Assembly: GCF_003315035.1 (NCBI RefSeq)
Contig: NZ_QNRE01000010.1
Coordinates: forward strand, 202,098 to 266,097
Length of the DNA: 64,000 bases
Source of the DNA: Nocardia puris
GTDB taxonomy: Bacteria; Actinomycetota; Actinomycetes; Mycobacteriales; Mycobacteriaceae
Direction: 5' to 3'
Every line of letters starts with the position of its first letter. Positions within the stretch are counted from its first letter, which is position 1. The notes beneath the pieces were generated by a model. That model was given only the letters and a program-made list of their open reading frames with translations. It had not been told where the DNA came from and searched no databases. Below, piece by piece: positions 17,718 through 26,403 of this stretch. The translations under genes were made by a program, and so were the position numbers.

Positions 17718-18946
17718 CAGAGCCCCAATGCTGCCTTGGCGAGAATGTTCCGCTGAATTTCGTTGCTGCCCGCGTAGATCGAGCCCGCGCGATCGTTGAA
17801 GTACCGCAGCGGCGCGACCGCCTGCCAGTCCGCCCCGCTGTGGTAGCCGTCGGTGGGCGGGGTGTAGTCGGCGACGGGACCGCCGGGCGCCGTGGCGTGC
17901 GGCTGGTAGGCCCGGCCGAGCGGCCCGGCCGCGTCCAGCGCGAGTTCGGTGAGCTGCTGGCTCAATTCGGTGGCGAGAATCTTCAGCAGCGAGGACGCGG
18001 GACCCGGGTCGCGCCCCTGCGCCATCGCGGAAATGGTCCGGTACTCCAGGACTTCCAGGACCTCGGTGCGAATCCTGGCGTCCGCCAACCGGTTCGCGAA
18101 CAGCGGATCGTCGATCAAGGCGTTGCCGTCCGGACCGGGCTGCGCGGCCGCCGCCTCGGCGATGTCCTGCGCCATCACCTGCAACCACGGGGCCGCCGCG
18201 CCGCCGCGCTCGTGCACCAGCAGGTACTTCGCGACAGTCCAGCCCTCGTCGACCCGGCCGAGCACGTTCGCCTTCGGCACCCGCACGTTGTCGAAGAACA
18301 CCTGGTTCTGCACCTGCTCACCCGAAGTCATGACCAGCGGCCGGATTTCGATGCCGGGCGCGGTCATGTCGATGAGCAGGAAGGTGATGCCCTGCTGCTT
18401 CTTGCCGGTCTTGGCGGTGCGCACCAGGCAGAAGATCCAGTTGGCCTCGGTGGCGTGCGTGGTCCAGATCTTGCTGCCGGTGCAGACGAAATCGTCGCCG
18501 TCGTCCACGGCCGCCATGGTGAGCGAGGCGAGGTCCGATCCGGCCTCCGGCTCCGAATAGCCTTGGCAGAAGAACACTTCCCTGGTCAGGATGCGCGGCA
18601 GGTAGAACGCCTTCTGTTCGGGGGTGCCGAAGGCGATGATGGCGGGCGCGACCATCCGGATGCCCATCGGCGAGAGCGGGGGCGCGCCCGCGAGGGTGAG
18701 TTCGCGGTGGAAGATGTAGTGCTGGGTGAGGCTCCAGTCGCAGCCGCCGTGCTCGACGGGCCAGTGCGGCGCCGCCCACCCGCGCTCGTGCAGGATGTGC
18801 TGCCACTCCATGCTGGCCTCGTGGTCGGGGTAGACGCTCGTCGCCGAGCGCCCGGCCCGCCGCAACTCCGGCGTGAGCTTCGCGTCGAGGAACGCCCGCA
18901 CCTCGTCCCGGAAGGCCAGATCGGCCGCTGACCAGTCGTAATCCAT
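17717..18946 (-). CDS. Acyl-CoA dehydrogenase (partner subunit)
   Basis: 409 aa from ATG 18946 (MDYDWSAADLAFRDEVRAFL), with GGAGG 4-8 nt upstream; the longer in-frame extension has no similarity. Conserved blocks are FFCQGYSEPEAGSDLASL and GSKIWTTHATEANWIFCLVR of the FAD-binding middle domain, and the C-terminal SIYAGSNEIQRNILAKAALG signature. It oxidises acyl-CoA to enoyl-CoA, with electrons going to ETF and probably on to the EtfD-like protein encoded nearby. It is coupled to the next gene by a TGATG overlap. Confidence 0.88.
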   Translation of the reverse strand: MDYDWSAADLAFRDEVRAFLDAKLTPELRRAGRSATSVYPDHEASMEWQHILHERGWAAPHWPVEHGGCDWSLTQHYIFHRELTLAGAPPLSPMGIRMVAPAIIAFGTPEQKAFYLPRILTREVFFCQGYSEPEAGSDLASLTMAAVDDGDDFVCTGSKIWTTHATEANWIFCLVRTAKTGKKQQGITFLLIDMTAPGIEIRPLVMTSGEQVQNQVFFDNVRVPKANVLGRVDEGWTVAKYLLVHERGGAAAPWLQVMAQDIAEAAAAQPGPDGNALIDDPLFANRLADARIRTEVLEVLEYRTISAMAQGRDPGPASSLLKILATELSQQLTELALDAAGPLGRAYQPHATAPGGPVADYTPPTDGYHSGADWQAVAPLRYFNDRAGSIYAGSNEIQRNILAKAALGL

Positions 18947-19217
18947 CTGTCCTCCCGGCGGTGATGCCACGGCGCACAACAATTGGCCACCGGCCAATAC
19001 GCCCCCAATGTAGGCCCATCGGGGTCCGGAAATCAAACTGACGCCACCCGCCATCAGTTTTGCGCGCCAGCCGGGCGCGACACGGTGCCGCCATCCCTGC
19101 CGACAGCCCGGGGACGGGCGCGGCACCACGCGCCGCACCGCACGCGCGTATGATCGGCACGGTGACCACTCATCCCGAGCAAAGATTGGGGGTCCCGTTC
19201 GTGCCAGGTGAGTGCTG

Positions 19218-20594
19218 ATGGGCACTCGATTCACGAACAGGGACGATTCCCGCCTCGCCTTCTGGCTGCGCGTGCGCGAGTACGCCGTGCCGCCCACGAT
19301 GATCGAAACCGCGACCGCCCGGCGTCATGCCGGTGATTGGGTTGGTGCTTGTGCCGCAGCGGGTTTCGATACCGATATCAATCCACGTGCCGTAGCTCGC
19401 GTCCACGGCACCGAGACCGCCGCCCAGCTCCGGGCCGACTTGCGCCATCTCGCACCCGATCTGCTGCGATGGCACCTCCCCCGCGTCGCACCCGACGGAT
19501 TGCTGCGTCCCGGCCTGACCATCGCCCTGGCGCGATACGGTCCACCGGACTTGGGAAAGCATTGCGGTGCAGTCTATTTGGTGGCCCGCACTGCACCGGC
19601 GTGGGCCGATGCCGGGCAACGGATCACGCTCGCGCTGTGGGACGGATCCGACACCGGACCGCATCCGCACCCGCGCCCCAACCGGCGCTTCCGCCTGGAT
19701 CTCCACCGCCACCTGTGGGATGCGCGGAGAACCAGTGAGCTTCGAATACGTTCCGGGGCAGACAAATTCGAAGTTCTCACTGGGCCGTATTCAGTGTCGG
19801 AAAACCTCGCCGGGAAGACCGCCGACCTCCCCGAAGGCTGCGCCATCCACACCTGGGCGTCCGAAGCGGAAATCCTGCTGCGCGCCGAGGGCCGCCCGAA
19901 GGGCCTCGTCCGGGTGCGGTTCGGCGCGCGGCGCGAGGTGGTGGCCGAGGTTTCGGACGACAAGGCGTTGCGGATCGCAGATCCCCCGCGCGGCACCGTA
20001 TCCGGACTCCCACTCCTCCCCGACGCGTCGGTCTGGACACCGCCCGATCTGGAATTGCTCCGCGCCGGTGCGATAACGGCCGACCGCCTGCATCCGCTGA
20101 TCGCCGAGGCGCTCGCACCGGATCGCACGCCGATCACGACAGCCCCTCCGGATCGAACCGACCGGGTGAAGCTCGTGGAATGCCGAGGCGAACAGCACCG
20201 AATCGGCCTGTCCGAGGGCGTGCTGACCGCGCTCGATCACGATCCCGCCGAAATCCGTCGCGAAGAACTGCTCGCCGCCCTGACCGGCGCTCCCCTGCCC
20301 TGCCTACGCGCCATCGACCGAGCCCACCGTCACCCGGACTGCCTCACCGGCGTCCGGGAACGCCTCGACCACGGCGACACCGCGGGCGCGCTGGCAGTGG
20401 TCGAGGGCCTGCTCGGACCCGATGCCGTGCTGCGCGACGGCCCGTTGCGCGACGAACTGGAACTCGCCGCGCAACGGCGGATCACCTACGGACTGTTCAA
20501 GGCCGGGCTCATCGCAGCCGGCCCCACCCGCGTGCGGCCCGATGCGCGCCGCCGCGACCGTCGCGCGCATCCGCGCCACGCGACCACGCGCTGA
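19218..20594 (+). CDS. Unknown protein preceding the MoxR/VWA pair
   Basis: 458 aa. ATG 19218 is chosen with AGGTGA seven nt upstream; a GTG at 19212 is an alternative. No domain is recognised with certainty. The N-terminal half has GDWVGACAAAGFDTDIN and ADLRHLAPDLLRWHLPRVAPDG; the C-terminal part is Arg/Asp-rich and helical, ending in a basic tail. There is no signal peptide or membrane segment. It lies 42 bp before a MoxR ATPase gene, itself overlapping a metallopeptidase-like/VWA gene, so it is likely a substrate or adaptor of that module. This is inference from gene order. Confidence 0.7.
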   Translation: MGTRFTNRDDSRLAFWLRVREYAVPPTMIETATARRHAGDWVGACAAAGFDTDINPRAVARVHGTETAAQLRADLRHLAPDLLRWHLPRVAPDGLLRPGLTIALARYGPPDLGKHCGAVYLVARTAPAWADAGQRITLALWDGSDTGPHPHPRPNRRFRLDLHRHLWDARRTSELRIRSGADKFEVLTGPYSVSENLAGKTADLPEGCAIHTWASEAEILLRAEGRPKGLVRVRFGARREVVAEVSDDKALRIADPPRGTVSGLPLLPDASVWTPPDLELLRAGAITADRLHPLIAEALAPDRTPITTAPPDRTDRVKLVECRGEQHRIGLSEGVLTALDHDPAEIRREELLAALTGAPLPCLRAIDRAHRHPDCLTGVRERLDHGDTAGALAVVEGLLGPDAVLRDGPLRDELELAAQRRITYGLFKAGLIAAGPTRVRPDARRRDRRAHPRHATTR

Positions 20595-20636
20595 CGCGCA
20601 CTCCCCAATTCCTCTACACCACAAGGTGATTCCCAC

Positions 20637-21851
20637 ATGACGAATACCGCCCTCCGTGAACGCGCCCAACTCGACGTCGCCGGCGAACTGCTCGGCTTGC
20701 TCGGCGCGGTGTCCACCGAACCCCGCCCCGACAATCAACTCGAAGCGCTCACGCTGGCCGTGGCGGCCGACCTGCCCGTACTCCTGTGGGGCGAACCGGG
20801 GATCGGCAAGACCGCGGCCCTCACCCAGCTCGCGGCGTCCCTGGAACTGCCGCTGACCACGGTGATCGCGAGTGTGCACGAGCCCTCGGACTTCGCCGGC
20901 CTGCCCGTGCTCGGCGACGACCCCGCCGAACAGGGCGTCCCGATGGCCCCGCCCGATTGGGCGGTCCGCCTCGTGCGCGCCGGCCGGGGCCTGCTGTTCC
21001 TGGACGAACTGTCCACGGCGCCGCCCGCCGTCCAGGCCGCGCTGCTGCGCCTCGTGCTGGAACGGCGGATCGGCGCGCTGCGGCTGCCGCCCGAGGTCCG
21101 GATCGTGGCCGCCGCCAACCCGCGCGCGTCGGCGGCCGACGGCTGGGAGTTGAGCCCGCCGCTGGCCAACAGGTTCGTGCACCTGCACTGGGCGCACGAC
21201 CACGAGGTGGTGGTGCGCGGGCTGGGCGGCACCTGGCCGCGCGCGATCATGCCCCGGCTCGATCCCGAAAAGCTTACGGAAGCAGTAGCTTTCGCTCGTC
21301 AGGCGGTGTGCGGTCTGCTCGGCGGCCGACCCGCCCTCGTGCACCAGCTCCCCACCACCGAGACGCGCCGGGGCGGTGCGTGGCCGTCGCCGCGCAGCTG
21401 GGATATGACGGTGCGGCTGCTCGCGTTCGCGACCGCGGCGGGCTCGTCCCGGGACGTGCTGTCGCTGCTGGTCCGGGGCTCCGTGGGCGACGGTCCCGGT
21501 TTCGAATTGCTGGCCCACATCGATCGGATGGATCTCCCCGACCCCGAAACGCTGCTCGCCGATCCGGACGCCGCCGACCTGCCCGAACGCGGCGACCTGC
21601 GGCTGGCCGCGCTCGATGCCGTGGTGGCGGCGGTCCGGCGGCGGCCGGAACGGGCTCGCTGGGACGCGGCCTGGGCGCTGCTGGTCAAGGCGGTGGAGAC
21701 CGGTGCGCCGGATCTGGTGGTCGTCCCCGCGACCACGCTCGCCACGCTGCGCCGCGAGGGCTGGGACGTGCCCGCGTCGATCGAACAGCTCGCCGGGATG
21801 GTGTCGATGTCCCGGGAGGCGGACCGCGTCGCCGCGCAGGTGCGCCGATGA
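20637..21851 (+). CDS. MoxR-type AAA+ ATPase
   Basis: 404 aa from ATG 20637, with AAGGTG upstream. Walker A is GEPGIGKT (residues 52-59), Walker B GLLFLDELSTAPP, and a sensor-1-like VRIVAAANP follows. The remainder is a helical lid with an LANRFVHLHWAHD arginine-finger-like region. MoxR ATPases work as chaperones with VWA-domain partners for metal insertion or complex assembly. The stop overlaps the VWA gene's ATG by 4 nt (ATGA), indicating coupled synthesis of partners. Confidence 0.85.
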   Translation: MTNTALRERAQLDVAGELLGLLGAVSTEPRPDNQLEALTLAVAADLPVLLWGEPGIGKTAALTQLAASLELPLTTVIASVHEPSDFAGLPVLGDDPAEQGVPMAPPDWAVRLVRAGRGLLFLDELSTAPPAVQAALLRLVLERRIGALRLPPEVRIVAAANPRASAADGWELSPPLANRFVHLHWAHDHEVVVRGLGGTWPRAIMPRLDPEKLTEAVAFARQAVCGLLGGRPALVHQLPTTETRRGGAWPSPRSWDMTVRLLAFATAAGSSRDVLSLLVRGSVGDGPGFELLAHIDRMDLPDPETLLADPDAADLPERGDLRLAALDAVVAAVRRRPERARWDAAWALLVKAVETGAPDLVVVPATTLATLRREGWDVPASIEQLAGMVSMSREADRVAAQVRR

Positions 21852-23047
21852 CCCTCGACAAACTCTTCACGGCCCGCCTGCACGCTGCCCGCGCGCGGCC
21901 CTACCTGGCGACCGCGCTGTACGCGCTGCACCTCGTGGAATCGCGACAGGTGCCCACGATGGGCGTGGACCGGTACTGGCGCTGCTACTTCTCCCCCGCC
22001 TTCGTAAATCGCACGCCCGTAGCGGATTTGGCGTCGGTGCTGGTGCACGAGGTGTCGCACCTGCTGCGCGATCATCACGGCCGCAGCGACCGCTACGCCC
22101 GCGCGCACAACCTGACCGGGCCCGCCGAGCGCCTGCGGATGAACATCGCCGCCGACGCCGAGATCAACGACGACGCGTTCGGCGACGGGTTGGTGTGTCC
22201 CGAGGGCGCCGTCCTGCCCGCGGACCTCGGGCTGCCCGCGGGCGAACTCATGGAGGACTACCTGCGGCAGTTCCGCCTCGGCCCGCACACCGAGAACGCG
22301 GCCTGGCTCGACTGCGGCAGCGGCGCCGACGGCCTCGACCGCGACTGGGACATGGGCCCCGACGGCGCGCACGGGCTCACCGATCAGGAGCGCGATGCCG
22401 TGAGATTCCGGGTGGCGCAAGGCATCGTCGGCCGTCCGGGGAACGCCTCGCGGGGCTGGCGGCGCTGGGCCGAGGAGGCGCTGCACCCGCCGCAGCCGTG
22501 GCGGGAACTGCTCGGTGCCGCCCTGCGCGCGGCGGCCACCGCACCCGGCGCCGGCGACTACAGCTATGGTCGCCCGGCGCGACGCTCGGCCGCGGTGCCC
22601 GGCGCCGTGCTGCCGAGTCTGCGGCGCACACCACCCCGCGTCAGCGTGGTCATCGACACCTCGGGATCGGTCAGCGACGCCGAATTGGGCAGTGCGCTAC
22701 TGGAAGTGGCGGCGATCGCCCGAGCCGTGGGCGGCCGGCGCGACCTCGTCACCGTTGTGTCCTGCGATACTGCGGCACGGATCGCGCACCCGCTGTGCCG
22801 CGCCGAAGGGATACCCCTGATCGGCGGCGGCGGAACGGATCTGCGCTCCGGCATCGCGAAAGCCATTCGCGGACAATCCCACCCGGACGTCCTCGTCGTC
22901 CTGACCGACGGCCAGACACCCTGGCCACGCAACCCGCCGGGGTGCCGCACCGTGGTCGGCCTCTTCCGCCGATCCCGGACCTCCTACGACCCCGCCTACG
23001 TGCCGGACCAACCACCGGATTGGGCGCGGGTCGTGCAGATCGGATAG
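21848..23047 (+). CDS. Metallopeptidase-like plus VWA-like domain protein (DUF2201 type)
   Basis: 399 aa from ATG 21848; longer readings of the frame upstream are shadows of the MoxR gene. The N-terminal domain has a zinc-binding HEVSH at residues 67-71, followed by HHGR and MNIAADAEINDD, as in the DUF2201 putative metallopeptidase family. The C-terminal VWA-like domain has a MIDAS DTSGSVS motif starting at Asp270 and a later GGGGTDLRSG. It is the likely partner of the overlapping MoxR ATPase. No secretion signal is present, so the complex is predicted cytoplasmic. Confidence 0.85.
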   Translation: MTLDKLFTARLHAARARPYLATALYALHLVESRQVPTMGVDRYWRCYFSPAFVNRTPVADLASVLVHEVSHLLRDHHGRSDRYARAHNLTGPAERLRMNIAADAEINDDAFGDGLVCPEGAVLPADLGLPAGELMEDYLRQFRLGPHTENAAWLDCGSGADGLDRDWDMGPDGAHGLTDQERDAVRFRVAQGIVGRPGNASRGWRRWAEEALHPPQPWRELLGAALRAAATAPGAGDYSYGRPARRSAAVPGAVLPSLRRTPPRVSVVIDTSGSVSDAELGSALLEVAAIARAVGGRRDLVTVVSCDTAARIAHPLCRAEGIPLIGGGGTDLRSGIAKAIRGQSHPDVLVVLTDGQTPWPRNPPGCRTVVGLFRRSRTSYDPAYVPDQPPDWARVVQIG

Positions 23048-23148
23048 CTGAGGAGTCCCGCCGAGTGTTCTCAGGACCACCCGCGTGGGCGGTCGCGCGG
23101 CCACTCCTCTGGTTCGAGCCGCACACGCTCACCGGTGCGGAACCGAGA

Positions 23149-23198
23149 AGTGTTGCGTGTCAACACTACTGAACCTCTCGACACGCCGACGCGGCGTG
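23149..23198. promoter_or_regulatory. Two inverted repeats upstream of the DarTG remnant
   Basis: Arms agtgttg / caacact (23149-23167, 5-nt spacer) and cacgccg / cggcgtg (23182-23198, 3-nt spacer). They precede the old darT start by 67-100 bp and may be relics of its promoter control. No regulator is known. Confidence 0.4.
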
Positions 23199-23264
23199 CG
23201 TCGGAGCTCGAATCCGTCTAGCGTTGATGGCCGATGCTTCGGCTGACAGGGGGAGACGGGAGCG

Positions 23265-23373
23265 TTGAAGTATTTTCCGGAGTCGGGATTCGCGGCCAGG
23301 CGGGGCAGCCCAGCAGAACCAACCCGCGCGACTGGCTCGTCTGGCATTTCACGCACGTCGACAACCTGCCGGG
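23265..23373 (+). pseudogene. darT: darT remnant (DNA ADP-ribosyltransferase toxin, first ~36 codons only)
   Basis: The TTG at 23265, preceded by GGGAG, opens KYFPESGFAARRGSPAEP. This closely resembles my memory of the M. tuberculosis DarT (Rv0059) N-terminus. One frame over, from 23318, the sequence reads NPRDWLVWHFTHVDNLPG, the next conserved DarT block (HFTH-DNLP). So there is an internal one-base frameshift around 23310-23325. After NLPG the sequence jumps directly into darG. The whole catalytic body of DarT (~190 residues) is missing, so no toxin can be made. Confidence 0.75.
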
Positions 23374-24084
23374 AACGGCGGACTCGACTGGGCCGACGTC
23401 AAGCCTCGGTTGATCGCGACGTTCGCCGAACGTACGGGCCTGGAAGTCGTCCTGTTCACACCGTCCGATCGGCCTCGAACTCTGGACGCGCCGTCCGATG
23501 TCCCGATGACCTGGGGGCGAGCGCTCGTGCTCCAGTTGCTCCGTTCCTATGCCGCGAAACGGCGATCCCTGGAACTGCGCGACGGGCCCGACGGCGCGTC
23601 GCATCTGGAGATTCAGAAACTCATGTACTTCGCGAATCAGGTGGAGCCCGCGCTGGGGCTGAAGTTCGCTCCGGCACGCTACGGCCCCTACAGCGAGACG
23701 ATCCGCCATTTGCTACAAGATATGGAAGGTGCCTTCACGACAGGACTCGGAGACGGGACGGCGCGCACGCTGGACAACAATCCGATCTCGCTGACCGCGG
23801 ACGGCTCGCGCGCCCTGAACGAATTTCCGGCGTCGGAGCGCGGGGCGCGCGTTACGGAAGCCTGCGACGCGGTGCTGAGAATCGTTGAGGGTTTCGAAGG
23901 CCCTTATGGTGTCGAATTGTTGGCCAGCGCACACTGGGTCGTGACCAACCAGGACGCGCACGAGAAGAGAGCAGCGGCCGAGGCGGTACGGGGGTGGACG
24001 GAGCGCAAGGGACGAATCTTCACCGACGCGCATGTCGAAGCGGCGCTCGAGCAGCTGGCGGAGCGGATCATGCCGCGGGCGTAG
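23371..24084 (+). pseudogene. darG: darG remnant (macrodomain lost, C-terminal DarT-binding domain kept)
   Basis: The frame begins abruptly at GNGGLDWADVKPRLIATF, the last strand-helix of a DarG macrodomain. It then continues intact through MTWGRALVLQLLRSYAAKRR, SHLEIQKLMYFANQVEPAL, RYGPYSETIRHLLQDMEGAF and GFEGPYGVELLASAHWV to a stop at 24082-24084. These blocks match my memory of M. tuberculosis DarG (Rv0060, ~350 aa). About 155 N-terminal residues, the de-ADP-ribosylating macrodomain, are deleted. No good start codon exists; TTG 23410 is the first possible. The remaining ~225 residues correspond to the C-terminal domain that contacts DarT, and the frame is otherwise clean, hinting at recent loss or some residual use. 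Confidence 0.8.
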
Positions 24085-24225
24085 CAGTCGGCACCGCATC
24101 GATAGCCGCGAACTCGACGGACTCCGCCAGTTGGTCCAGATTCGTCTCGCCACGGTGGACAAGAACGAAAGGTGTTCCGACCTCGCGGTTTTCGGTCCGG
24201 TTGGTTGATGGGAGACACAGCGCGG

Positions 24226-24747
24226 TCAGCAGTCCTCGAAGAAGGCTTTCACGTAGGCCGCGGATTGGTAGAGGTAGTCGTAGGCCCAGCGGGGTGGGGA
24301 CAGGTTCGGTTGCGGGTCTACGAAGAGAAGTTCGCCGTCCCAGCACTTTTCGAAGATGTAGCGGGCGCGGGAGATGTGCGGGGTGAAGGTGACGACGATG
24401 ACGCGGGTCCAGCCTTCGGCGCGGGCGCGGCGGGCGAGTTCGCGGCCTTCGCCGCGCGTGGTGCGCGGGTCGGGGTCGAAGCAGATCACCTCGACGCGGT
24501 AACCGCCGTGGCAGATGCGGTTCATCACCGAGCTGTACTCGTACGGGTTGGAGAACAGCACGCGCGGCGCATACCCCTCCCGCGCCAGCCGCAACCCCAG
24601 CGCCTCGCGTCCATCGTGCGCCCCACCCAACACCAGAATCGCGTCGGCGGCCGCGGGCACATCCACCCGCGGCCGCACATACACCGGCCACAGCGCCGCC
24701 ACCCCCACAGCCACCACCACCGCGAGCCCGATCACACTGCGAACCAT
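24226..24747 (-). CDS. YdcF family (DUF218) membrane-anchored protein
   Basis: 173 aa from ATG 24747 (MVRSVIGLAVVVAVGVAALW), with AGGGCGG upstream; a GTG five codons earlier is an alternative. One N-terminal membrane anchor is followed by the DUF218 fold: ADAILVLGGAHDGREALGLRLA and VIVVTFTPHISRARYIFEKCW. Members occur in envelope biogenesis (ElyC/SanA-like); the substrate is unknown. It is convergent with the darG remnant and divergent from the UDP-glucose dehydrogenase gene. Confidence 0.8.
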   Translation of the reverse strand: MVRSVIGLAVVVAVGVAALWPVYVRPRVDVPAAADAILVLGGAHDGREALGLRLAREGYAPRVLFSNPYEYSSVMNRICHGGYRVEVICFDPDPRTTRGEGRELARRARAEGWTRVIVVTFTPHISRARYIFEKCWDGELLFVDPQPNLSPPRWAYDYLYQSAAYVKAFFEDC

Positions 24748-24953
24748 CAACCGCCCTGGCACACGCCAAACTCTATGCCGACGTGAGCCACAACCTGGGC
24801 AGCGGCAAAGACTGCCGATCGTGGGTCGGTCGGGGGCGGTTCGCGCAGTTCAGAAGCGTGCGCCCGGCGCTGTTGCCGCTTGTACACCCAATGTTGCCTC
24901 GACTCTTGCCTCGCTGACGTGGCGCGGCCACGCACGGGGCATACCAATCGATC

Positions 24954-26276
24954 ATGCGATGCACTGTCTTCGGAACCGGGTACCTCGGGGCTACGCACGC
25001 GGCGTGCATGGCCGAGCTCGGGCATGACGTGATCGGGGTGGATGTCGATCCGGGCAAGGTGGCGAAGCTGTCGGACGGCGTGGTGCCGTTCTACGAGCCC
25101 GGGCTCGAGGATGTGCTGCGGCGCAATCTCGACGCGGGCCGGCTGCGTTTCACCACGTCCTACGCCGAGGCGGCCGCGCACGCGGATGTGCACTTCCTCG
25201 GGGTCGGCACGCCGCAGAAGAAGGGCGAGTACGCCGCCGACCTGAAGTACGTGCACGCCGTGGTGGACACGCTGGCGCCGATGCTGGAACGCCCGTCGGT
25301 GCTGATCGGCAAGTCGACCGTCCCGGTCGGCACGGCCGCCGCACTGGGCGAGCGGGCCCGCGCGCTCACCGCCGCCGAGGTGGAGGTGGCGTGGAATCCC
25401 GAGTTCCTGCGCGAGGGCTTCGCCGTGCAGGACACCCTGCGCCCCGACCGCCTGGTGCTCGGCGTCGACGACGCGCGCGAGAGCGCCGGGTGGGTCGAGG
25501 ATCTGGTGCGCGAGATCTACGCCGACCTGCTCGACGCGCAGGTCCCGTTCCTGCGCACCGACCTGGCCACCGCCGAACTGGTGAAGGTGTCGGCGAATGC
25601 CTTTCTGGCGACGAAGATCTCGTTCATCAACGCGGTCTCTGAGGTGTGCGAGGCGACGGGCGCGGACGTGACGGTGCTGGCCGACGCGCTCGGCTACGAC
25701 GCGCGCATCGGCCGCCGATTCCTCAACGCGGGACTGGGTTTCGGCGGCGGCTGCCTGCCCAAGGACATCCGCGCGTTCATGGCGCGCTCCGGCGAACTCG
25801 GCGCCGATCACGCGGTGGCGTTCCTGCGCGAGGTCGACAACATCAACATGCGCCGCCGCACCAAGGTGGTAGACATGGCCGCGAAGGCCTGCGGCGGTTC
25901 GCTGCTCGGCGCGAACGTCGCGGTGCTGGGCGCGGCGTTCAAACCGGAATCCGACGATGTGCGCGACTCGCCCGCGCTGAACGTGGCGGGCATGATCCAG
26001 CTGCACGGCGCGGTCGTCACCGTGTACGACCCGAAGGCACTGGAGAATTCGCGCCGGGTGTTCCCGACCCTGAACTACGCGACCTCGGTGGCCGAGGCGT
26101 GCGACCGCGCCGACGTGGTGCTGGTGCTGACCGAATGGGACGAGTTCACGGCGCTGCGACCTGCGGATCTGGACGGGGTGGTGCGTGAACGATCCATCAT
26201 CGACGGACGAAACTGTCTCAATCGTGCCACCTGGAGAGGGGCGGGATGGGTGTACGCCGGACTCGGTACACCGTAG
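24954..26276 (+). CDS. udgA: UDP-glucose 6-dehydrogenase
   Basis: 440 aa from ATG 24954. The NAD-binding start MRCTVFGTGYLGATHAACMA is a GxGYxG Rossmann motif. Conserved blocks are GVGTPQKKG, KSTVPVGTA, WNPEFLREG, ELVKVSANAFLATKISFINA and the active-site loop GFGGGCLPKD with catalytic Cys267. The C-terminal NAD-domain block is GAAFKPESDDVRDSPAL. It oxidises UDP-glucose to UDP-glucuronate using two NAD+, supplying envelope polysaccharide precursors. The symbol follows the mycobacterial homologue Rv0322. Confidence 0.93.
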   Translation: MRCTVFGTGYLGATHAACMAELGHDVIGVDVDPGKVAKLSDGVVPFYEPGLEDVLRRNLDAGRLRFTTSYAEAAAHADVHFLGVGTPQKKGEYAADLKYVHAVVDTLAPMLERPSVLIGKSTVPVGTAAALGERARALTAAEVEVAWNPEFLREGFAVQDTLRPDRLVLGVDDARESAGWVEDLVREIYADLLDAQVPFLRTDLATAELVKVSANAFLATKISFINAVSEVCEATGADVTVLADALGYDARIGRRFLNAGLGFGGGCLPKDIRAFMARSGELGADHAVAFLREVDNINMRRRTKVVDMAAKACGGSLLGANVAVLGAAFKPESDDVRDSPALNVAGMIQLHGAVVTVYDPKALENSRRVFPTLNYATSVAEACDRADVVLVLTEWDEFTALRPADLDGVVRERSIIDGRNCLNRATWRGAGWVYAGLGTP

Positions 26277-26403
26277 AGTTGCCTGGCGAGGCCTCCTCCG
26301 CCTGCCTCGTGTGCGACCCAGTGTCGCCGGTAGGGTCCCGGGAGCGGATCGCGTCCCACGGCGCGAACCCTTGTCGTGAAGCGTGGAACGAGATGGGCAG
26401 CTG

